Part shown: piece by piece, positions 1 to 10,136 of the stretch
Position numbering within the stretch: position 1 is the stretch's first letter
Layout: each line of letters starts with the position of its first letter
From: Ichthyophis bannanicus
Taxonomy: Eukaryota > Chordata > Amphibia > Gymnophiona > Ichthyophiidae
DNA: 64,000 nt
Assembly: GCA_033557465.1 (NCBI GenBank)
Contig: CM066040.1
Coordinates: 331,346,297-331,410,296, forward strand
Direction: 5' to 3'
Position numbers and translations under genes: made by a program
Notes under the pieces: generated by a model
Told to the model about the DNA's origin: nothing
The model's input: the letters and a program-made list of their open reading frames with translations, nothing else
Databases searched by the model: none

Positions 1-599
1 AATTTTCTTGCAAATTTTCTTGGTCAGACTCTGAGCATTTACCCTGTGAAACTCAAAATCATAGGAAAGAATTTCTGGCAGTTAGGTCTTGAGGCATCTT
101 TTGTACTTCAGTATCCTTATAGATGCAGGGATTCCTACCAGGGAAAACGTTTACGTTTACTGAACCTGAGCAATTGTCTGATTTTTTAAATTCACATTTG
201 CATGATCTAGAAATGAGGGTTTATATAACTTAAGAGACTTAGGGGCTTGTTTACAAAGCCGCAGTAGCGGCATCCACCCGATATCGGAGCCTCGGCTCCA
301 TTGAATTCAATGGGGCCGCAGCTCTGATATCAGGCGGAAGCCGCTACCGCGGCTTTGTAAACAAGCCCTTAGTTTTCTGTTATATAACTTTAATAGTTCT
401 TCTGGCTTTGAGAACTATCAGTTGGCATAGGTATTTTCATGACTCTTTATTTTTGTTTGTTTCTTCTTGGACCTCTGTTTTGGTGATGAATTTTGTGATA
501 TTTGATTTCTTATTATTTGATTATTTGATTGGTATTTTCGATTTCTCTTAATAAAAATTTCAAATTAAAAAAAAAAGAAATATGCAGGCGTGAGGGGTG
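1..599. other. AT-rich sequence without a gene
   Basis: No coding region is recognised. Apart from the foldback element at 243-368 the stretch is AT-rich single-copy-like DNA ending in a short A-run near 566-576. Confidence 0.5.
243..368. repeat. Foldback MITE (126 bp)
   Basis: The element is an almost complete palindrome. The left arm starts GGGCTTGTTTACAAAGCC, the right arm is its reverse complement with a few mismatches, and the centre is ATTGAATTCAAT near 299-310. It is flanked by TTAG at 239-242 and 369-372, a 4-bp (or 3-bp TTA) target duplication. TTA duplications with G-rich termini are usual for PIF/Harbinger MITEs, but the superfamily is inferred from that alone. Confidence 0.75.
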
Positions 600-1330
600 G
601 TTAGGCCGACCTCCATGGGCTCTTCCACACACAATGGACATTAGCAAGCATAGTATCCCCGGACTCCACACCTAAAATAGGTGAAGGGGTTGTGGCCGGG
701 GCCATGGCCTTGCTTAAGAGGTGACTTTGGAAGTTCGAACATGGGAGCCAACATCTGTTCCGGCTTTCCTTTCTGTCCTCTTGGGATGACTGGTGACTTC
801 TTCCCCTTCTCACTGTCTGCTTCAGTCACCAGCTGGACTTCATAATACCTCTTGGCTATTTTCAATGCACTCTCCAGTGTGAGCTTGGGGTTCTGACGTA
901 CCCACTGTTTCATCGGGGCAGTCAAGCCCTCCAAAAACTGCTCCAACAGCACAATTTTGGCTATCTCGGGCTCGGTCTTTCCCTACAGTTCCAGCCACTT
1001 CAACAAGAGATCCTTCAACCTATAGAGGAATCTCCAAGAGCCCCCTTTAATCAAGAGTCCCCCCGCTTCTGAATCGCTGGCGGTAGGCCTATGGGGTACA
1101 GCCGGCCTGTTCCAGTATGGCGGCCTTGACAACTGCATACGTAGCTCGCCCATCTTGGTTGGCATCCTGGAATGAAGCCTGACTGCTGCCCATCAGCAGA
1201 TTTCCCAAATTGGTAGTCTATGTTGCCTCCGGCCACCCAGCCAGGTGGGTGTACATTCAGGTTCACCAGGAAAAGATCCAGTTCGTCTAATGCCTGGAGG
1301 GTGGAGTTGCAGGGCCTGGGTCAACTAAGC
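600..1330 (-). pseudogene. Gypsy-type gag remnant, SCAN-like and zinc-knuckle part
   Basis: On the minus strand an open stretch (952 to 641, 103 codons) reads LEQFLEGLTAPMKQWVRQNP, followed by a helix-rich segment. This pattern resembles the SCAN domain, which is thought to derive from the capsid of Gmr1-like Gypsy elements. It ends in a decayed CCHC-like motif (FRCGVRGYYAC, first Cys lost). Upstream (1266 to 953) broken frames keep gag-like words such as LDLFLVNLN. The reading frame is interrupted several times. The probable N-terminal part of the same gag lies at 6492-6716, on the other side of the CR1 insertion. A domesticated SCAN gene is unlikely because the frame is broken. Confidence 0.6.
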
Positions 1331-1806
1331 TAGAGAACTCTTAACATAAGAACATAAGATATGCCATACTGGGTCAGACCAAGGTCCATCAAGCCCAGTA
1401 CCATGTTTCCAACAGTGGCCCATCTAGGTCATACGTACCTAGCAGTTTCCCCAAAAGACACAGGTTCCACAATGCTTGTACTGGGTCAAGCATTGATATC
1501 CTGGTCCATTAATAATGGTTTATGGACCTTTCCTCCAGGAATTTGTCCAAACCTTTTTTAAACCCAGCTACACTAACAGCCTTTACTACATCCTCCGGTA
1601 ACAAATTCCAGAGTTTGATTACACGTTGAGTGAAAAAATATTTTCTTTTATTAGTCTTAAATAGTTTACCCTGTAGCTTCATTGCATGTCCCCTAATCTT
1701 TCTATATTCTGATAACATAAACAATCGATCTACATTTACCCGTTCCACTCCGTTCATTAATTTATAGACTTCTATCATATCTCCCCTCAGCCGTCTCTTT
1801 ACCACG

Positions 1807-3204
1807 TTAAAGAGCCCTAACCTTTTTTAGCCTTTCTTCATAGGAGTATCCTTCCATCCCCTTTACCATTTTGGTGGCTCTTCTCTGAACCTTTTCTAAT
1901 AACACTATATCCTTTTTAAGATACAGCGACCAGAATAGCAGACAATATTCAAGGTGCTGTCTCACCATGGAACGATATAGAGGCATTATAATATCTTTTG
2001 TTTTATTTTCCATTCCTTTCCTTATGATACCTAGCATTCTATTTGCTCTCTTGGCCGCCGCTGCACACTGGGCCGATGGTTTTAACATGTTAGCCACAAT
2101 GACACCTAAATCTTTTTCCTGGGTGGTGGTTCCTAATGTGGAACCTTGCATCGTGTAACCATAGTTTGGGTTGTTCTTCCCTAAGTGCATAAATTTGCAA
2201 TTGTCCACATTAAATTTCATCTGCCATTTTGATGCCCAGTCTTCCAATTTATCAGGATCCTTTTGCAATTTTCCACAATCCTCTTGGGTTTTAACAACTT
2301 GAAATAGTTTTGTTTCACCTGCAAATTTGATAACCTCACTTGTTATTCCCTTTTCCAGGTCATTTATGAATATGTCAAAAAGCAGCAGAGCCAGCACACA
2401 TCCTTGGGGTACACCAGTATTCACCTTTCTCCATTGGGAAAATTGGCCATTTAGCCCCACCCTCTGCTTTCTATCTTTTAACCAGTCCCTGATGCACAAT
2501 AGTACACTGCTTCCTATCCCATGACTCTTTAGTTTTGCTAAAAGTCTCTGATGAGGGACCTTGTCAAAGGCTTTCTGAAAGTCCAGATACACTATATCAA
2601 CCGACTCACCTTTGTCCACCTGTTTATTCACACCTTCAAAAAAACATAACAGATTAGTAAGACAATATCTTCCTTGTCTAAAGCCATGTTGGCTGTCTCC
2701 CATTAGGCCATGACTATCTACATTCTGAGTAATTTTGTTCTTTATGATGGTTTCTACCATTTTTCCCGGTACTGACGTCGGGCTCACTGGTCTGTAGTTT
2801 CCCGGATCACCCCTGGTTCCCTTTTTAAAAATTGGCATTACATTGGCAATCCTCCAATCTTCAGGTATTACAGATGATTTTAATGAAAATTCACTGATTA
2901 CTAATACCATGTCTGCAATCTCATATTTCAGTTCTTTCAACACTCTTGGATGTATACCATCCGGCCCAGGTGATTTGCTACTCTTCAGTTTATCTAATAG
3001 TTGTAATACATCTTCCCGATGTATCGATATTTCCTTCAATTCTTCCGCACCTTTTATTACCACTTCAGTCATGGGTAACATCACTACATCTTCCTCAGTA
3101 AAGACCGAAGTAAAGAATTCATTCAGTCTCTCCGCTATCGCCTTGTCGCCTCTTAGTGCTTCTTTAACCCCTCTATCATCTAATGGACCAATTGACTCTC
3201 TCAC
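1807..3204 (-). pseudogene. CR1 ORF2 reverse transcriptase, inactivated
   Basis: A 465-codon open stretch covers most of a CR1 reverse transcriptase. Visible landmarks are PGPDGIHPRVLK (79-90), PEDWRIANVMPIFKKG (114-129), GFRQGR (174-179), IVYLDFQKAFDKVPH (204-218) and GVPQG (264-268). The catalytic FADD box reads FAGE (294-297), so both metal-binding aspartates of motif C are lost. The C-terminal thumb-like region (LEYCLLFWSLYLKKD) follows. The frame continues beyond 1807 only after a shift: the ORF at 1805-1509 holds the remaining C-terminal residues. The element cannot have replicated autonomously after these changes. Confidence 0.85.
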
Positions 3205-4470
3205 AGGTTTTTGCTAAGAATGTACTTGAAAAATTTCTGCAGCAAGTTTCTTCTCAAATTCTCCCTTTGCCTGCCTTATCAATGCCTTGCATTTGACTTG
3301 CCAGTGCTTGTGCTGTTTCCAGGTTTCCTCATTTGGCTTTTTTCCATTTCCTGAAAGATGCTTTTTTGGCAACAACAGCCTCTCTGACCTCACCTTTAAA
3401 CCATGCTGGCAGTTTTTAGGACTTCCTTCCACTTTTCTTAACGCGTGGAATACAGCTGGTCTGGGCTTCCAAGATAGTATTTTTCAACAACACCCAAGCT
3501 TGATGTAAGTCTTTAACCTTTGCAACTGCTCCTTTTAGTTTTTTCTTAACTATTTTCCTCATTTTATCATAGTCTCCCTTTCTAAATTTAAAAGTTATAC
3601 TGTGGATTTCCTTACTATCCCTCCTCCACTAATTAAATCAAACGCGATCATGCTATGATCACTATTGCCAAGTGGCCCTAACACCCTTATCTCTTGCATT
3701 AGATCTGGTGTTCCACTAAGGACTAGGTCCAATATGGCTTCCCCTCTGGTCGGTTCATGAACCAGCTGCTCCAAGAAGCAGTCATTTATTTCATCTAGGA
3801 ACTTTATCTCCCTAGCATGTCCTGCCGTGACACTGACCCAGTTGATACCGGGGTAATTGAAATCACCCATTATTATTATTGCGCTGTAACTTTTGTTAGC
3901 TTCCTTGATTTCTTTGAGCATTTCATCATCCATTTGTTCATTCTGGCTAGGCAGTCAATAGTACACCCCCACTGCCATCGCCTTCCCCTTTTTACATGGA
4001 ATTTCAATCCATAGAGATTCTACAGCAAATTTTGTGTCCTGCAAAACTTTAATCCTTTCTGACTCAATGCCCTCTCTAACAGAGCGCAACCCCTCCACCA
4101 ATTTGATCAGCTCTATCATTACGATATAGTTTGTACCCAGGTATCACAGTGTCCCACTGGTTGTCCTCCTTCGACCATGTTTCTGAGATTCCAATCATAT
4201 CTAACCTCTCATTTAGTGCTATATATTCTAACTCTCCCATCTTATTTTTTTAGACTTCTAGCATTTGCATACAAGCATTTTAGAGACTGTATTTTATTCA
4301 TATTAATCTGGCTATTGGTAGAAATTGGTAATTTGGGATTTTTAAGTTCTGTCTGCTCCATACTCGAGGGCATTTGGGCTACTTTACTCTTTTTTGGATC
4401 CTCTCTGCTTTTGGTAGTATCCTTCAAGGAAACATTCTTCCAAACCATGCGCTCTTGGGCAACTGTCGGC
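3205..4470 (-). pseudogene. CR1 ORF2 endonuclease, broken
   Basis: This is the N-terminal APE-like endonuclease of copy A in several frames. From 4448 to 4242 a lead-in is followed by LKCLYANARSLKK and a stop. From 3933 to 3595 the core reads IIIMGDFNYPGINW (the catalytic GDFN), LVHEPTRGEAILDLVL and NSDHSMIAFDL (the catalytic SDH). From 3432 to 3214 the linker towards the reverse transcriptase is visible. At least three stops or frameshifts separate these pieces. The order EN then RT confirms that they belong with the downstream reverse transcriptase. Confidence 0.75.
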
Positions 4471-4483
4471 TTTCCCCTATTAT

Positions 4484-5308
4484 CTAGTTTAAAAGCTGCT
4501 CTATCTCCTTTTTAAAGGTTAATGCCAGCAGCCTGGTTCCATCCCGGTTAAGGTGAAGCCCATCCCTTTGGAAGAGCCCCTCCTTTCCCCAGAATGTTCC
4601 CCAGTTCCTAACAAATCCAAAACCCTCATCTCTGCACCACTGTCTCATCCACGCATTGAGACTCCGGAGCTCTGCCTGCCTTTTGGGTCCTGCGCGTGGA
4701 ACGGGAAGCATTTCGGAGAACGCTACCCTGGAGGTTCTGGATTTGAACTTCCTACCTAAAAGCCTAAATTTAGCCTCCAGAACCTCCCTACCACATTTTC
4801 CTATGTCATTGGTACCGACATGTACCAAGACAGCAGACTCCTCCCCAGCACTATCTAAGACCTTATCTAGGTGGCGCGTGAGGTCCGCTACCTTCACACC
4901 AGGCAGGTATGTTACCAGGCGATGCTCACGTCCACCAGCCACCCAGCTATCTACATGCCTAATGATTGAATCACCAACTATAATAGCTGTCCTAACCCTT
5001 CTTTCATGGGCACATGGCCCTGGAGAAACTTCCTCGGTGCAAGAGGGTTTTACATCACCTGGAGGACAGGTCCTAGTTACAGGATCACTTCCTGCCACAC
5101 CAGGGTGATGCTCTCCTGTCACGTGACCTCTCTCCTCCATGGCAACAGGGATGCTGCCAGACTGGAGGTGGGACTTCAGGACTATATCCCTGTAGTTCTT
5201 GTCTATGTACCTCTCTGTCTTTCTTATGTTTTCCAAGTCTGCTACTCTAGCCTCTAGAGAATGGACTCGTTCCCTGAGAGCAAAGAGCTCCTTGCACCTA
5301 GTGCACAC
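4484..5308 (-). CDS. CR1 ORF1 protein with SGNH esterase domain
   Basis: A 274-codon open frame with no internal stop. It starts with a CxxC pair (CTRC) followed by a heptad-like coiled coil (about 7-30), then a linker, then a complete SGNH/GDSL esterase. The nucleophile is in GDSIIR (Ser114), block III is GTND (165-168), and the Asp/His pair is in RDGLHLN (Asp249, His252). CR1 and related LINEs carry this type of ORF1; it binds the element RNA, and the esterase role is unclear. The listed first codon is GTG. The frame stays open to about 5350 without an ATG, so the true start is lost or non-canonical. Better preserved than ORF2 of the same copy. Confidence 0.8.
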   Translation of the reverse strand: MCTRCKELFALRERVHSLEARVADLENIRKTERYIDKNYRDIVLKSHLQSGSIPVAMEERGHVTGEHHPGVAGSDPVTRTCPPGDVKPSCTEEVSPGPCAHERRVRTAIIVGDSIIRHVDSWVAGGREHRLVTYLPGVKVADLTRHLDKVLDSAGEESAVLVHVGTNDIGKCGREVLEAKFRLLGRKFKSRTSRVAFSEMLPVPRAGPKRQAELRSLNAWMRQWCRDEGFGFVRNWGTFWGKEGLFQRDGLHLNRDGTRLLALTFKKEIEQLLN

Positions 5309-5706
5309 GTAAGACCTCTCACCAACTGGGAGAAAATCATAGATGTGTCACTCAATGCAAAAGACTGGAAAGCCCCCATCTTGCTGCTGGACTGCTGTCT
5401 GCATCTTAGTTTTAAGCTTGTGTTTAGATCTTTAAGTTCTTTACTTACTAAGGGTTGCTATGGATATTTATACTATTAAAACTGTACCTAATACGTTTAA
5501 TATACCTTGTTCACCTGAAGCTTAATTAATCTCAGGTCCTTAGTGTATGACTGATTTGGATAACGAGCTACACCTGAGAGCACCTCCTTTGCTTTAAGAT
5601 GTGTAAGTACCTATAAAGCTACGATTATCCCAGTGGTGGGTGGGTGTTGAGGAGGGAAGGAGGGAAATAACACTTATTAAAAGAGGGCTGTTACACAGTA
5701 CCCTGT

Positions 5707-5782
5707 CCTGTGCTTCTGAGGTAAGCTGTGACCAACTTCCTGGGTGATTAACAGTCCTTGCTTGGATAGAAGGAGTCTTTCA
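5707..5782. repeat. Direct repeat, copy 1 of a ~75-bp Gypsy-derived segment
   Basis: The segment containing GAGGTAAGCTGTGACCAACT and CTTGCTTGGATAGAAGGAGT recurs at about 6497-6576 with a few differences. The two copies are about 790 bp apart and bracket the 113-bp tandem array. The 6497 copy is part of the gag N-terminal open frame. Confidence 0.75.
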
Positions 5783-5997
5783 AAATGGCCTTTTGACCTG
5801 CCACCTGGTGTTTACACCTATTGAAAACGTTTCACAGGTCTCTTGCCCCCTAGGTAGAAGGTCTCTTTGTAAAGGTCTCTAGAAGACTTTATTTGTTGCT
5901 CACAGAGTACTGACCCTGTTTTGCCTTTTATGCTAAGTTATATTCTGATTTGATTAAATTACAGCTCTTTGCTGCTGCTAGGCTCTGACTTATTATG

Positions 5998-6336
5998 AAA
6001 TTTAAACTACAAGCTCTCTGCTGGGTTCTAAATTTAACCAGAAAGTTCTCTTCTGTGTTTTAAATTTAAACTAAAAGTACTTTGCTGATACTAGGCCCTG
6101 AGTGACTATTATATTTAAACGACAAGCTTTCTGCTGGGTTCCAAATTTAACCAGAAAGCTCTCTTCTGTGTTTTAAATTTAAACTAAAAGTACTTTGCTG
6201 ATACTAGGCCCTGGGTGACTATTAAATTTAAACTATAAGTTCTCTGATGGGTATGAGATGTAACCAGAAGTTCTCTTCTGTGTTTTAAATTTAAACTTTA
6301 ACTGCTGCTACTAGGCTCTGACTGATTTAACAAAAA
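5998..6336. repeat. Tandem array, 113-bp unit, about 3 copies
   Basis: AAATTTAAAC(T)ACAAG-like unit starts occur at 5998, 6111 and 6224, a constant 113-bp step. Each is followed by CTCTCTGCTGGGTTC, AACCAGAAAG and CTTTGCTGATACTAGGC. Units differ by scattered substitutions. It may be the 5' monomer array of the adjacent CR1 or part of the host Gypsy. Confidence 0.8.
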
Positions 6337-6491
6337 ACACTGGATCCACAGATTAATTAGCTTTAATACAAAGAAGTCCTTTCAGAAAATTCCAAGAAGT
6401 ATATACTACTCACAATTGCAGATCTCTCTCCAGAAGTAGCAGTCCTTTTTTCTAGTCCTTCAAGACTGAGGATCACAGAGCTCTGGTTGAG

Positions 6492-6716
6492 CTATTTATG
6501 CCTGTGCTGCTGAGGTAAGCTGTGACCAACTTCCTGGATGGTTAACGTCCTTGCTTGGATAGAAGGAGTCTTCTGTAGCTCCCCCTGTGCTTGAATAAGA
6601 TCCTGTATCTGCTGCTGCTGTTGTTGCTGCTCTTCCAGCAGGATGTGTTGAAACTGCTGCTGACATTGTTGCCGTTGCTGCCGACCTTCTGCTACAATCT
6701 GGAGGAGCTTCTCCAT
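6492..6716 (-). pseudogene. Gypsy-type gag remnant, N-terminal Q-rich coiled coil
   Basis: A 74-codon minus-strand open frame starts MEKLLQIVAEG and continues as a glutamine-rich coiled coil (QQRQQCQQQFQHILLEEQ and a Q-run of seven). This resembles the start of Gypsy gags whose next domain is SCAN-like. Such a domain is found on the same strand at 952-641, beyond the CR1 copy, so one gag was probably split by that insertion. The last residues overlap the ~75-bp direct repeat. Function is lost. Confidence 0.5.
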
Positions 6717-6719
6717 CCT

Positions 6720-7620
6720 GGCTTGTCACTGTTCTCTTGCAACACCACCACAATTTCTCTTTCTTCAGCTGAGTTAACCCTTCAATATTCCAGTCCCAAC
6801 AAATTTTTAGTGGCCAAACCAAGGCCTGTCTGTCCAGCACTGACTAAACCTTCTGAAAGCTCCCTAACTAGAGCGAGGCTAGCCCTCTTAGCCCACACAA
6901 ACAAAAAACCCCTGACCTGTTGTTGAGACCCATCCGTGGAGGAATGTGGATTTGCCCTCAATCATATGGTAGAGAAAATCCCCATGCTTTTACCATATGT
7001 GGTAGTGTGGCGTGCAGTGGGAAGGGGTTTTCTGTTCAAACACCAAACAGACAACAGTTCAGGGAAAACAAAATTTGTTTTTATTCAAACCCAGTTTGTT
7101 ACACCTTCACAAAGCTGGTCTCCCAGCCCTTTCTCCAGCCTAGTTAAAGTTCCTACCTTTGTACAGTTTGCCTTGAAAGGACTCCTGGCTCCACAGGCCG
7201 CCATCCCTGCTGCAGCCTACTGGGTTTTTAACCTCTCCTTGTGAGCCACAACTTCCCAGCCTTGAACTCCGGGCTGCAGGCTCTCTTAAAAGGGCCTGTT
7301 GATAATCCCTCTGGAGAGGGATGGGCAACACTCTATAGACCTCATCACAGGCTGGTCTTCTGTCTTGCCAGCCACCAGCCTTCTGTTTGCAAAACTGGTC
7401 AGACTGGCCAAAAAACAGCCAGTTTGCAACTCTCTCAGCAGACTCTTCTCCTCACCCTGTTTCAAGGACTTGAAATTGTAGGGAACCCATCAGGACCTCA
7501 CCATTCCAGCAGGCTTGAGTCAAAACCGTCTTACTCCGAAGAACTCTGCATTTTACAAGGCCTGCACAAAGCACCTGATCACTGGTAAGTGCAGGAAGAG
7601 CATCGTGAAGACAGGGGCTG
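6720..7620. other. Possible Gypsy leader or LTR, unresolved
   Basis: No gene is recognised. The region lies upstream (minus strand) of the gag N-terminus and holds an AATAAA on the minus strand near 7078-7090. I could not find matching LTR ends or a primer-binding site, so an LTR is only a possibility. Confidence 0.25.
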
Positions 7621-7672
7621 GCAGGTTATAAGATTAGATGGTACCTGGCTGAGATGCCCAGGGGGCATAGGC

Positions 7673-7963
7673 ATTTATTTATTTATTTAGACAGTTTTTT
7701 ATACCACCTTATCCTTCAATCAAAGTGGTCACAACACAATTGGGGGATACATTTAACATGAGGGGATATGAGACACATACACTAATACTTACAGGGAACA
7801 TGGGTAATGGAGGGTTAAGTGGCTTGCCCAAGACCACAAGGAGCACCTGTGGGACTAGAACCCTCAGTCCTTCTGGCCCAAGGTTGCTGTCCTCTAGTGG
7901 GATTTGAACCCCCGACCTTCCGGCCTAAGGTAACTTGCCCCAATCACTAGGCCACTCCTCCCT
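7673..7963 (-). mobile_element. tRNA-derived SINE with L2-like tail
   Basis: Read on the minus strand, the head is tRNA-like: GGAGTGGCCTAGTGATTGGG (A box) and GGGGGTTCAAATCCCA (B box). Next comes a body containing CTTGGGCAAGCCACTTAACC, and the tail is AAGGTGGTATAAAAAACTG plus TAAATAAATAAATAAAT. A close relative lies at 40236-40530 and a 5'-truncated one at 60291-60477. The body word GGGCAAG-CACTTAACC also occurs in MIR-type SINEs. It should be transcribed by RNA polymerase III and mobilised by an L2-clade LINE (inference from the tail). Confidence 0.8.
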
Positions 7964-8737
7964 TATAAGTGGGAGGGGGCACTGTCCCCAAAAAGGAACA
8001 ATGGCAGACATGTTCACATCCAAGCAGAGTAAGGTCATTGTAAGTAGAAAAGGAGGAACTGAGAATGCAGGGACCCGCCTGTGAGGAGCCCTTTCAGGCT
8101 AGCCGCATGAAGCCCACTATTGCTAGAGGTGTTGGAGTGTGGGTCTCTGGCATCCTTCGACATGCACCCATGGCATGAACCGCTGCAGAGGGCTGTCTTA
8201 AATAGCTGGATGAATGCATCTCGGTACCTGGTTGAGCGCGGCCACAGGCACGCAGCCGCATCACTTCTGTCTTTGCGGGAGGAGTTTGGATGTTGAGTTT
8301 GAAGCAGGACCTGTAGGAGGGAAACAAGGACAGTATGGTAGGTCAGCAACAATCACAACTAAGATATACAGCAGGTCCCAGTCACATCAACAGCTTGGGT
8401 AGAAGGGAGCAGGAGGAGGAGAAAGTAAGCCTTGGGAACGCTCGCTGCTGGGAGATCAGGTGATGGACCTACAGGAACCTTTTCTCAGCAGAACTGGGAG
8501 TGTGCACTAGAGACTTCCATACCTTGAGGAAAGACATTGTGGAATAGAAAATGACTCAAAACTCTTCCTGCAAGGAAACTTTACTTGGGAAACTAGGATA
8601 GAAAAGCAATAAACATTATAGGCCTAATATTCAAGGATTTATGCTCCTATCTTTGAGAGTTATGCTCCTAAATTGGCCGCTTTGAAAATATACTAGGGTT
8701 GAGTGCCTAAATATCTTTTTTTTAATTTCTTTAACGA
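7964..8737. other. No recognised gene
   Basis: Short ORFs on both strands show no family features. Nothing further is identified. Confidence 0.4.
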
Positions 8738-8750
8738 GGGGGGGGGGGGG
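8738..8750 (+). repeat. Poly(G) run of 13
   Basis: An uninterrupted G run precedes TAGATTTTCAAAG. Other homopolymer C runs of 12 occur at 26265-26276 and 27853-27864. Confidence 0.9.
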
Positions 8751-9477
8751 TAGATTTTCAAAGTGATTAATGTGGTTAGCAGACCCGCTAATCGTGTTAA
8801 TCACAGCAATAGGATCTTCACCAGCTCTACTGCAGTTAGTGACACTGAATATCCCCGGGTCCTGCCACTAAATGCCCCAGTGCCAGCCGGCTAGTATCGG
8901 GCATTCCAGGGTGGATCAGAGACGGCACCCAGGGATAACCAACTAGTGGCAATATTCAGTGGTTAGCCAGTTATCCCTCAGCAGAGAAAGGAGCCTGAAA
9001 GGTTGACCTAACTTTCACCAGTGGAAGCTAACCGGGCAACAGCTAAATATCACCATTGCCCGGTTAGCGCCCACACTGTCTGACTGACCCGGTGATGACC
9101 CTGGCATTGGATATCCGGGGTTAAAGTCCAGCAGTGACTAGCTGCTTTATCAGCTTTAGCCACCACCCCTGCTAAATATTCTCCCCTAGACTCCTAAATT
9201 TAGGAGCCTAAAATAGGGATGGATGTAGGGCAATGAAAAGAAGTTAGGAACTTAGCACTGATTTTCAGCACCAAGCACCTAAATTACGCTCATAAATATA
9301 GGCAAAGGAATGGCAGGCTTAAAATGAATTTTCAGATGAAAATTTAGGGTCCTAAGTGTGGCTGAAAATAGAGCACAAATTTAAGAGCTCAACTTTATTT
9401 TTTTTTAATATTGTGTCCTATATGCACAGCTACATGGTTCTGTATAGAGGGATTGTATAGAGAGAGCTGTATAGAGT
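8751..9477. repeat. Unclassified repeat-like stretch
   Basis: The stretch is rich in words like CTAAATATCACC, CCGGTTAGC and GATTTTCAG...GCACCTAAATT, recurring in both orientations, as in degraded non-autonomous DNA transposons. No target duplication or termini could be fixed, and there is no gene. Confidence 0.3.
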
Positions 9478-10131
9478 GTCTGCACAGCTTCCAGAACCTC
9501 CACACAGCTAAGCTTTCAGCTCTCTATCTTTTTGCCTGTTGCTAATATAGAATTTAACTGTTGATTAAACATTACTTTTTGGGAATATTCTGACTGCCTA
9601 CATTCCTTGTGTAGCCCTTAAATCATATATCTGAGTGTACCTACAGTTCATGTAAGGCCTACTGGCCATGGACACTAGTGATATAAAGCTACCTGGAATA
9701 GAAATACTTAAATTGCAGGGACCTGGTCTTTTACCTGTGTCTCCTACTGACTTTAGAAGCAAAGATATCAATTAAAGTTACAGGGACCTTTGCACAGTAG
9801 GCAGATACAAAGAAAGAAAAAGTTCAGTTTGTCTATTTCTGCTTCCATTGTTTGAATTTTCTGTTGCAAGCCTGCTCCCAGGAAGGGGCTAATTAGATTA
9901 TCTTACAGCCTGCCACATGTACTTGGTCAGCTCCAGTCTGCACAGCTTCCAGAACCTCCACACAGCTAAGCTTTCAGCTCTCTATCTTTTTGCCTGTTGC
10001 TAATATAGAATTTAACTGTTGATTAAACATTACTTTTTGGGAATATTCTAACTGCCTACATTCCTTGTGTAGCCCTTAAATCAGATATCTGAGTGTGCCC
10101 ACTGTTCATGTAAGGCCTACTGGCCAGGGAC
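9478..10131 (+). repeat. Duplicated ~460-bp LINE 5' unit
   Basis: About 195 bp starting CTGCACAGCTTCCAGAACC and ending ...AGGCCTACTGGCCA(G/T)GGACAC occurs at 9478-9673 and again at 9938-10131 with only a few substitutions, an offset of 460 bp. The second copy runs directly into CR1 coding sequence. A related sequence precedes the CR1 at 49119. These are therefore tandem 5' untranslated units of a CR1 family. Confidence 0.8.
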
Positions 10132-10136
10132 ACTTA

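Larger units (their letters stand above)
1333..5690 (-). mobile_element. CR1-type LINE, nearly full length (copy A)
   Basis: A minus-strand non-LTR retrotransposon with the CR1 order: ORF1 with SGNH esterase (5308-4484), then ORF2 with endonuclease (about 4470-3595) and reverse transcriptase (3204-1807), then a 3' end reading ...GACCCAGTATGGCATATC and TTATGTTCTTATGTT near 1333-1375. The 5' limit is uncertain: non-coding sequence continues to about 5690. It sits inside a Gypsy remnant. ORF2 carries stops and frameshifts, and the polymerase active site is mutated, so the copy is dead. Confidence 0.85.

Noticed and set aside
6591..6926. Plus-strand ORF starting with a leucine run
   Set aside because: It is the antisense of the glutamine-rich gag coiled coil.
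7241..7588. 115-codon plus-strand ORF
   Set aside because: No family features and it lies in the unresolved leader or LTR-like region.
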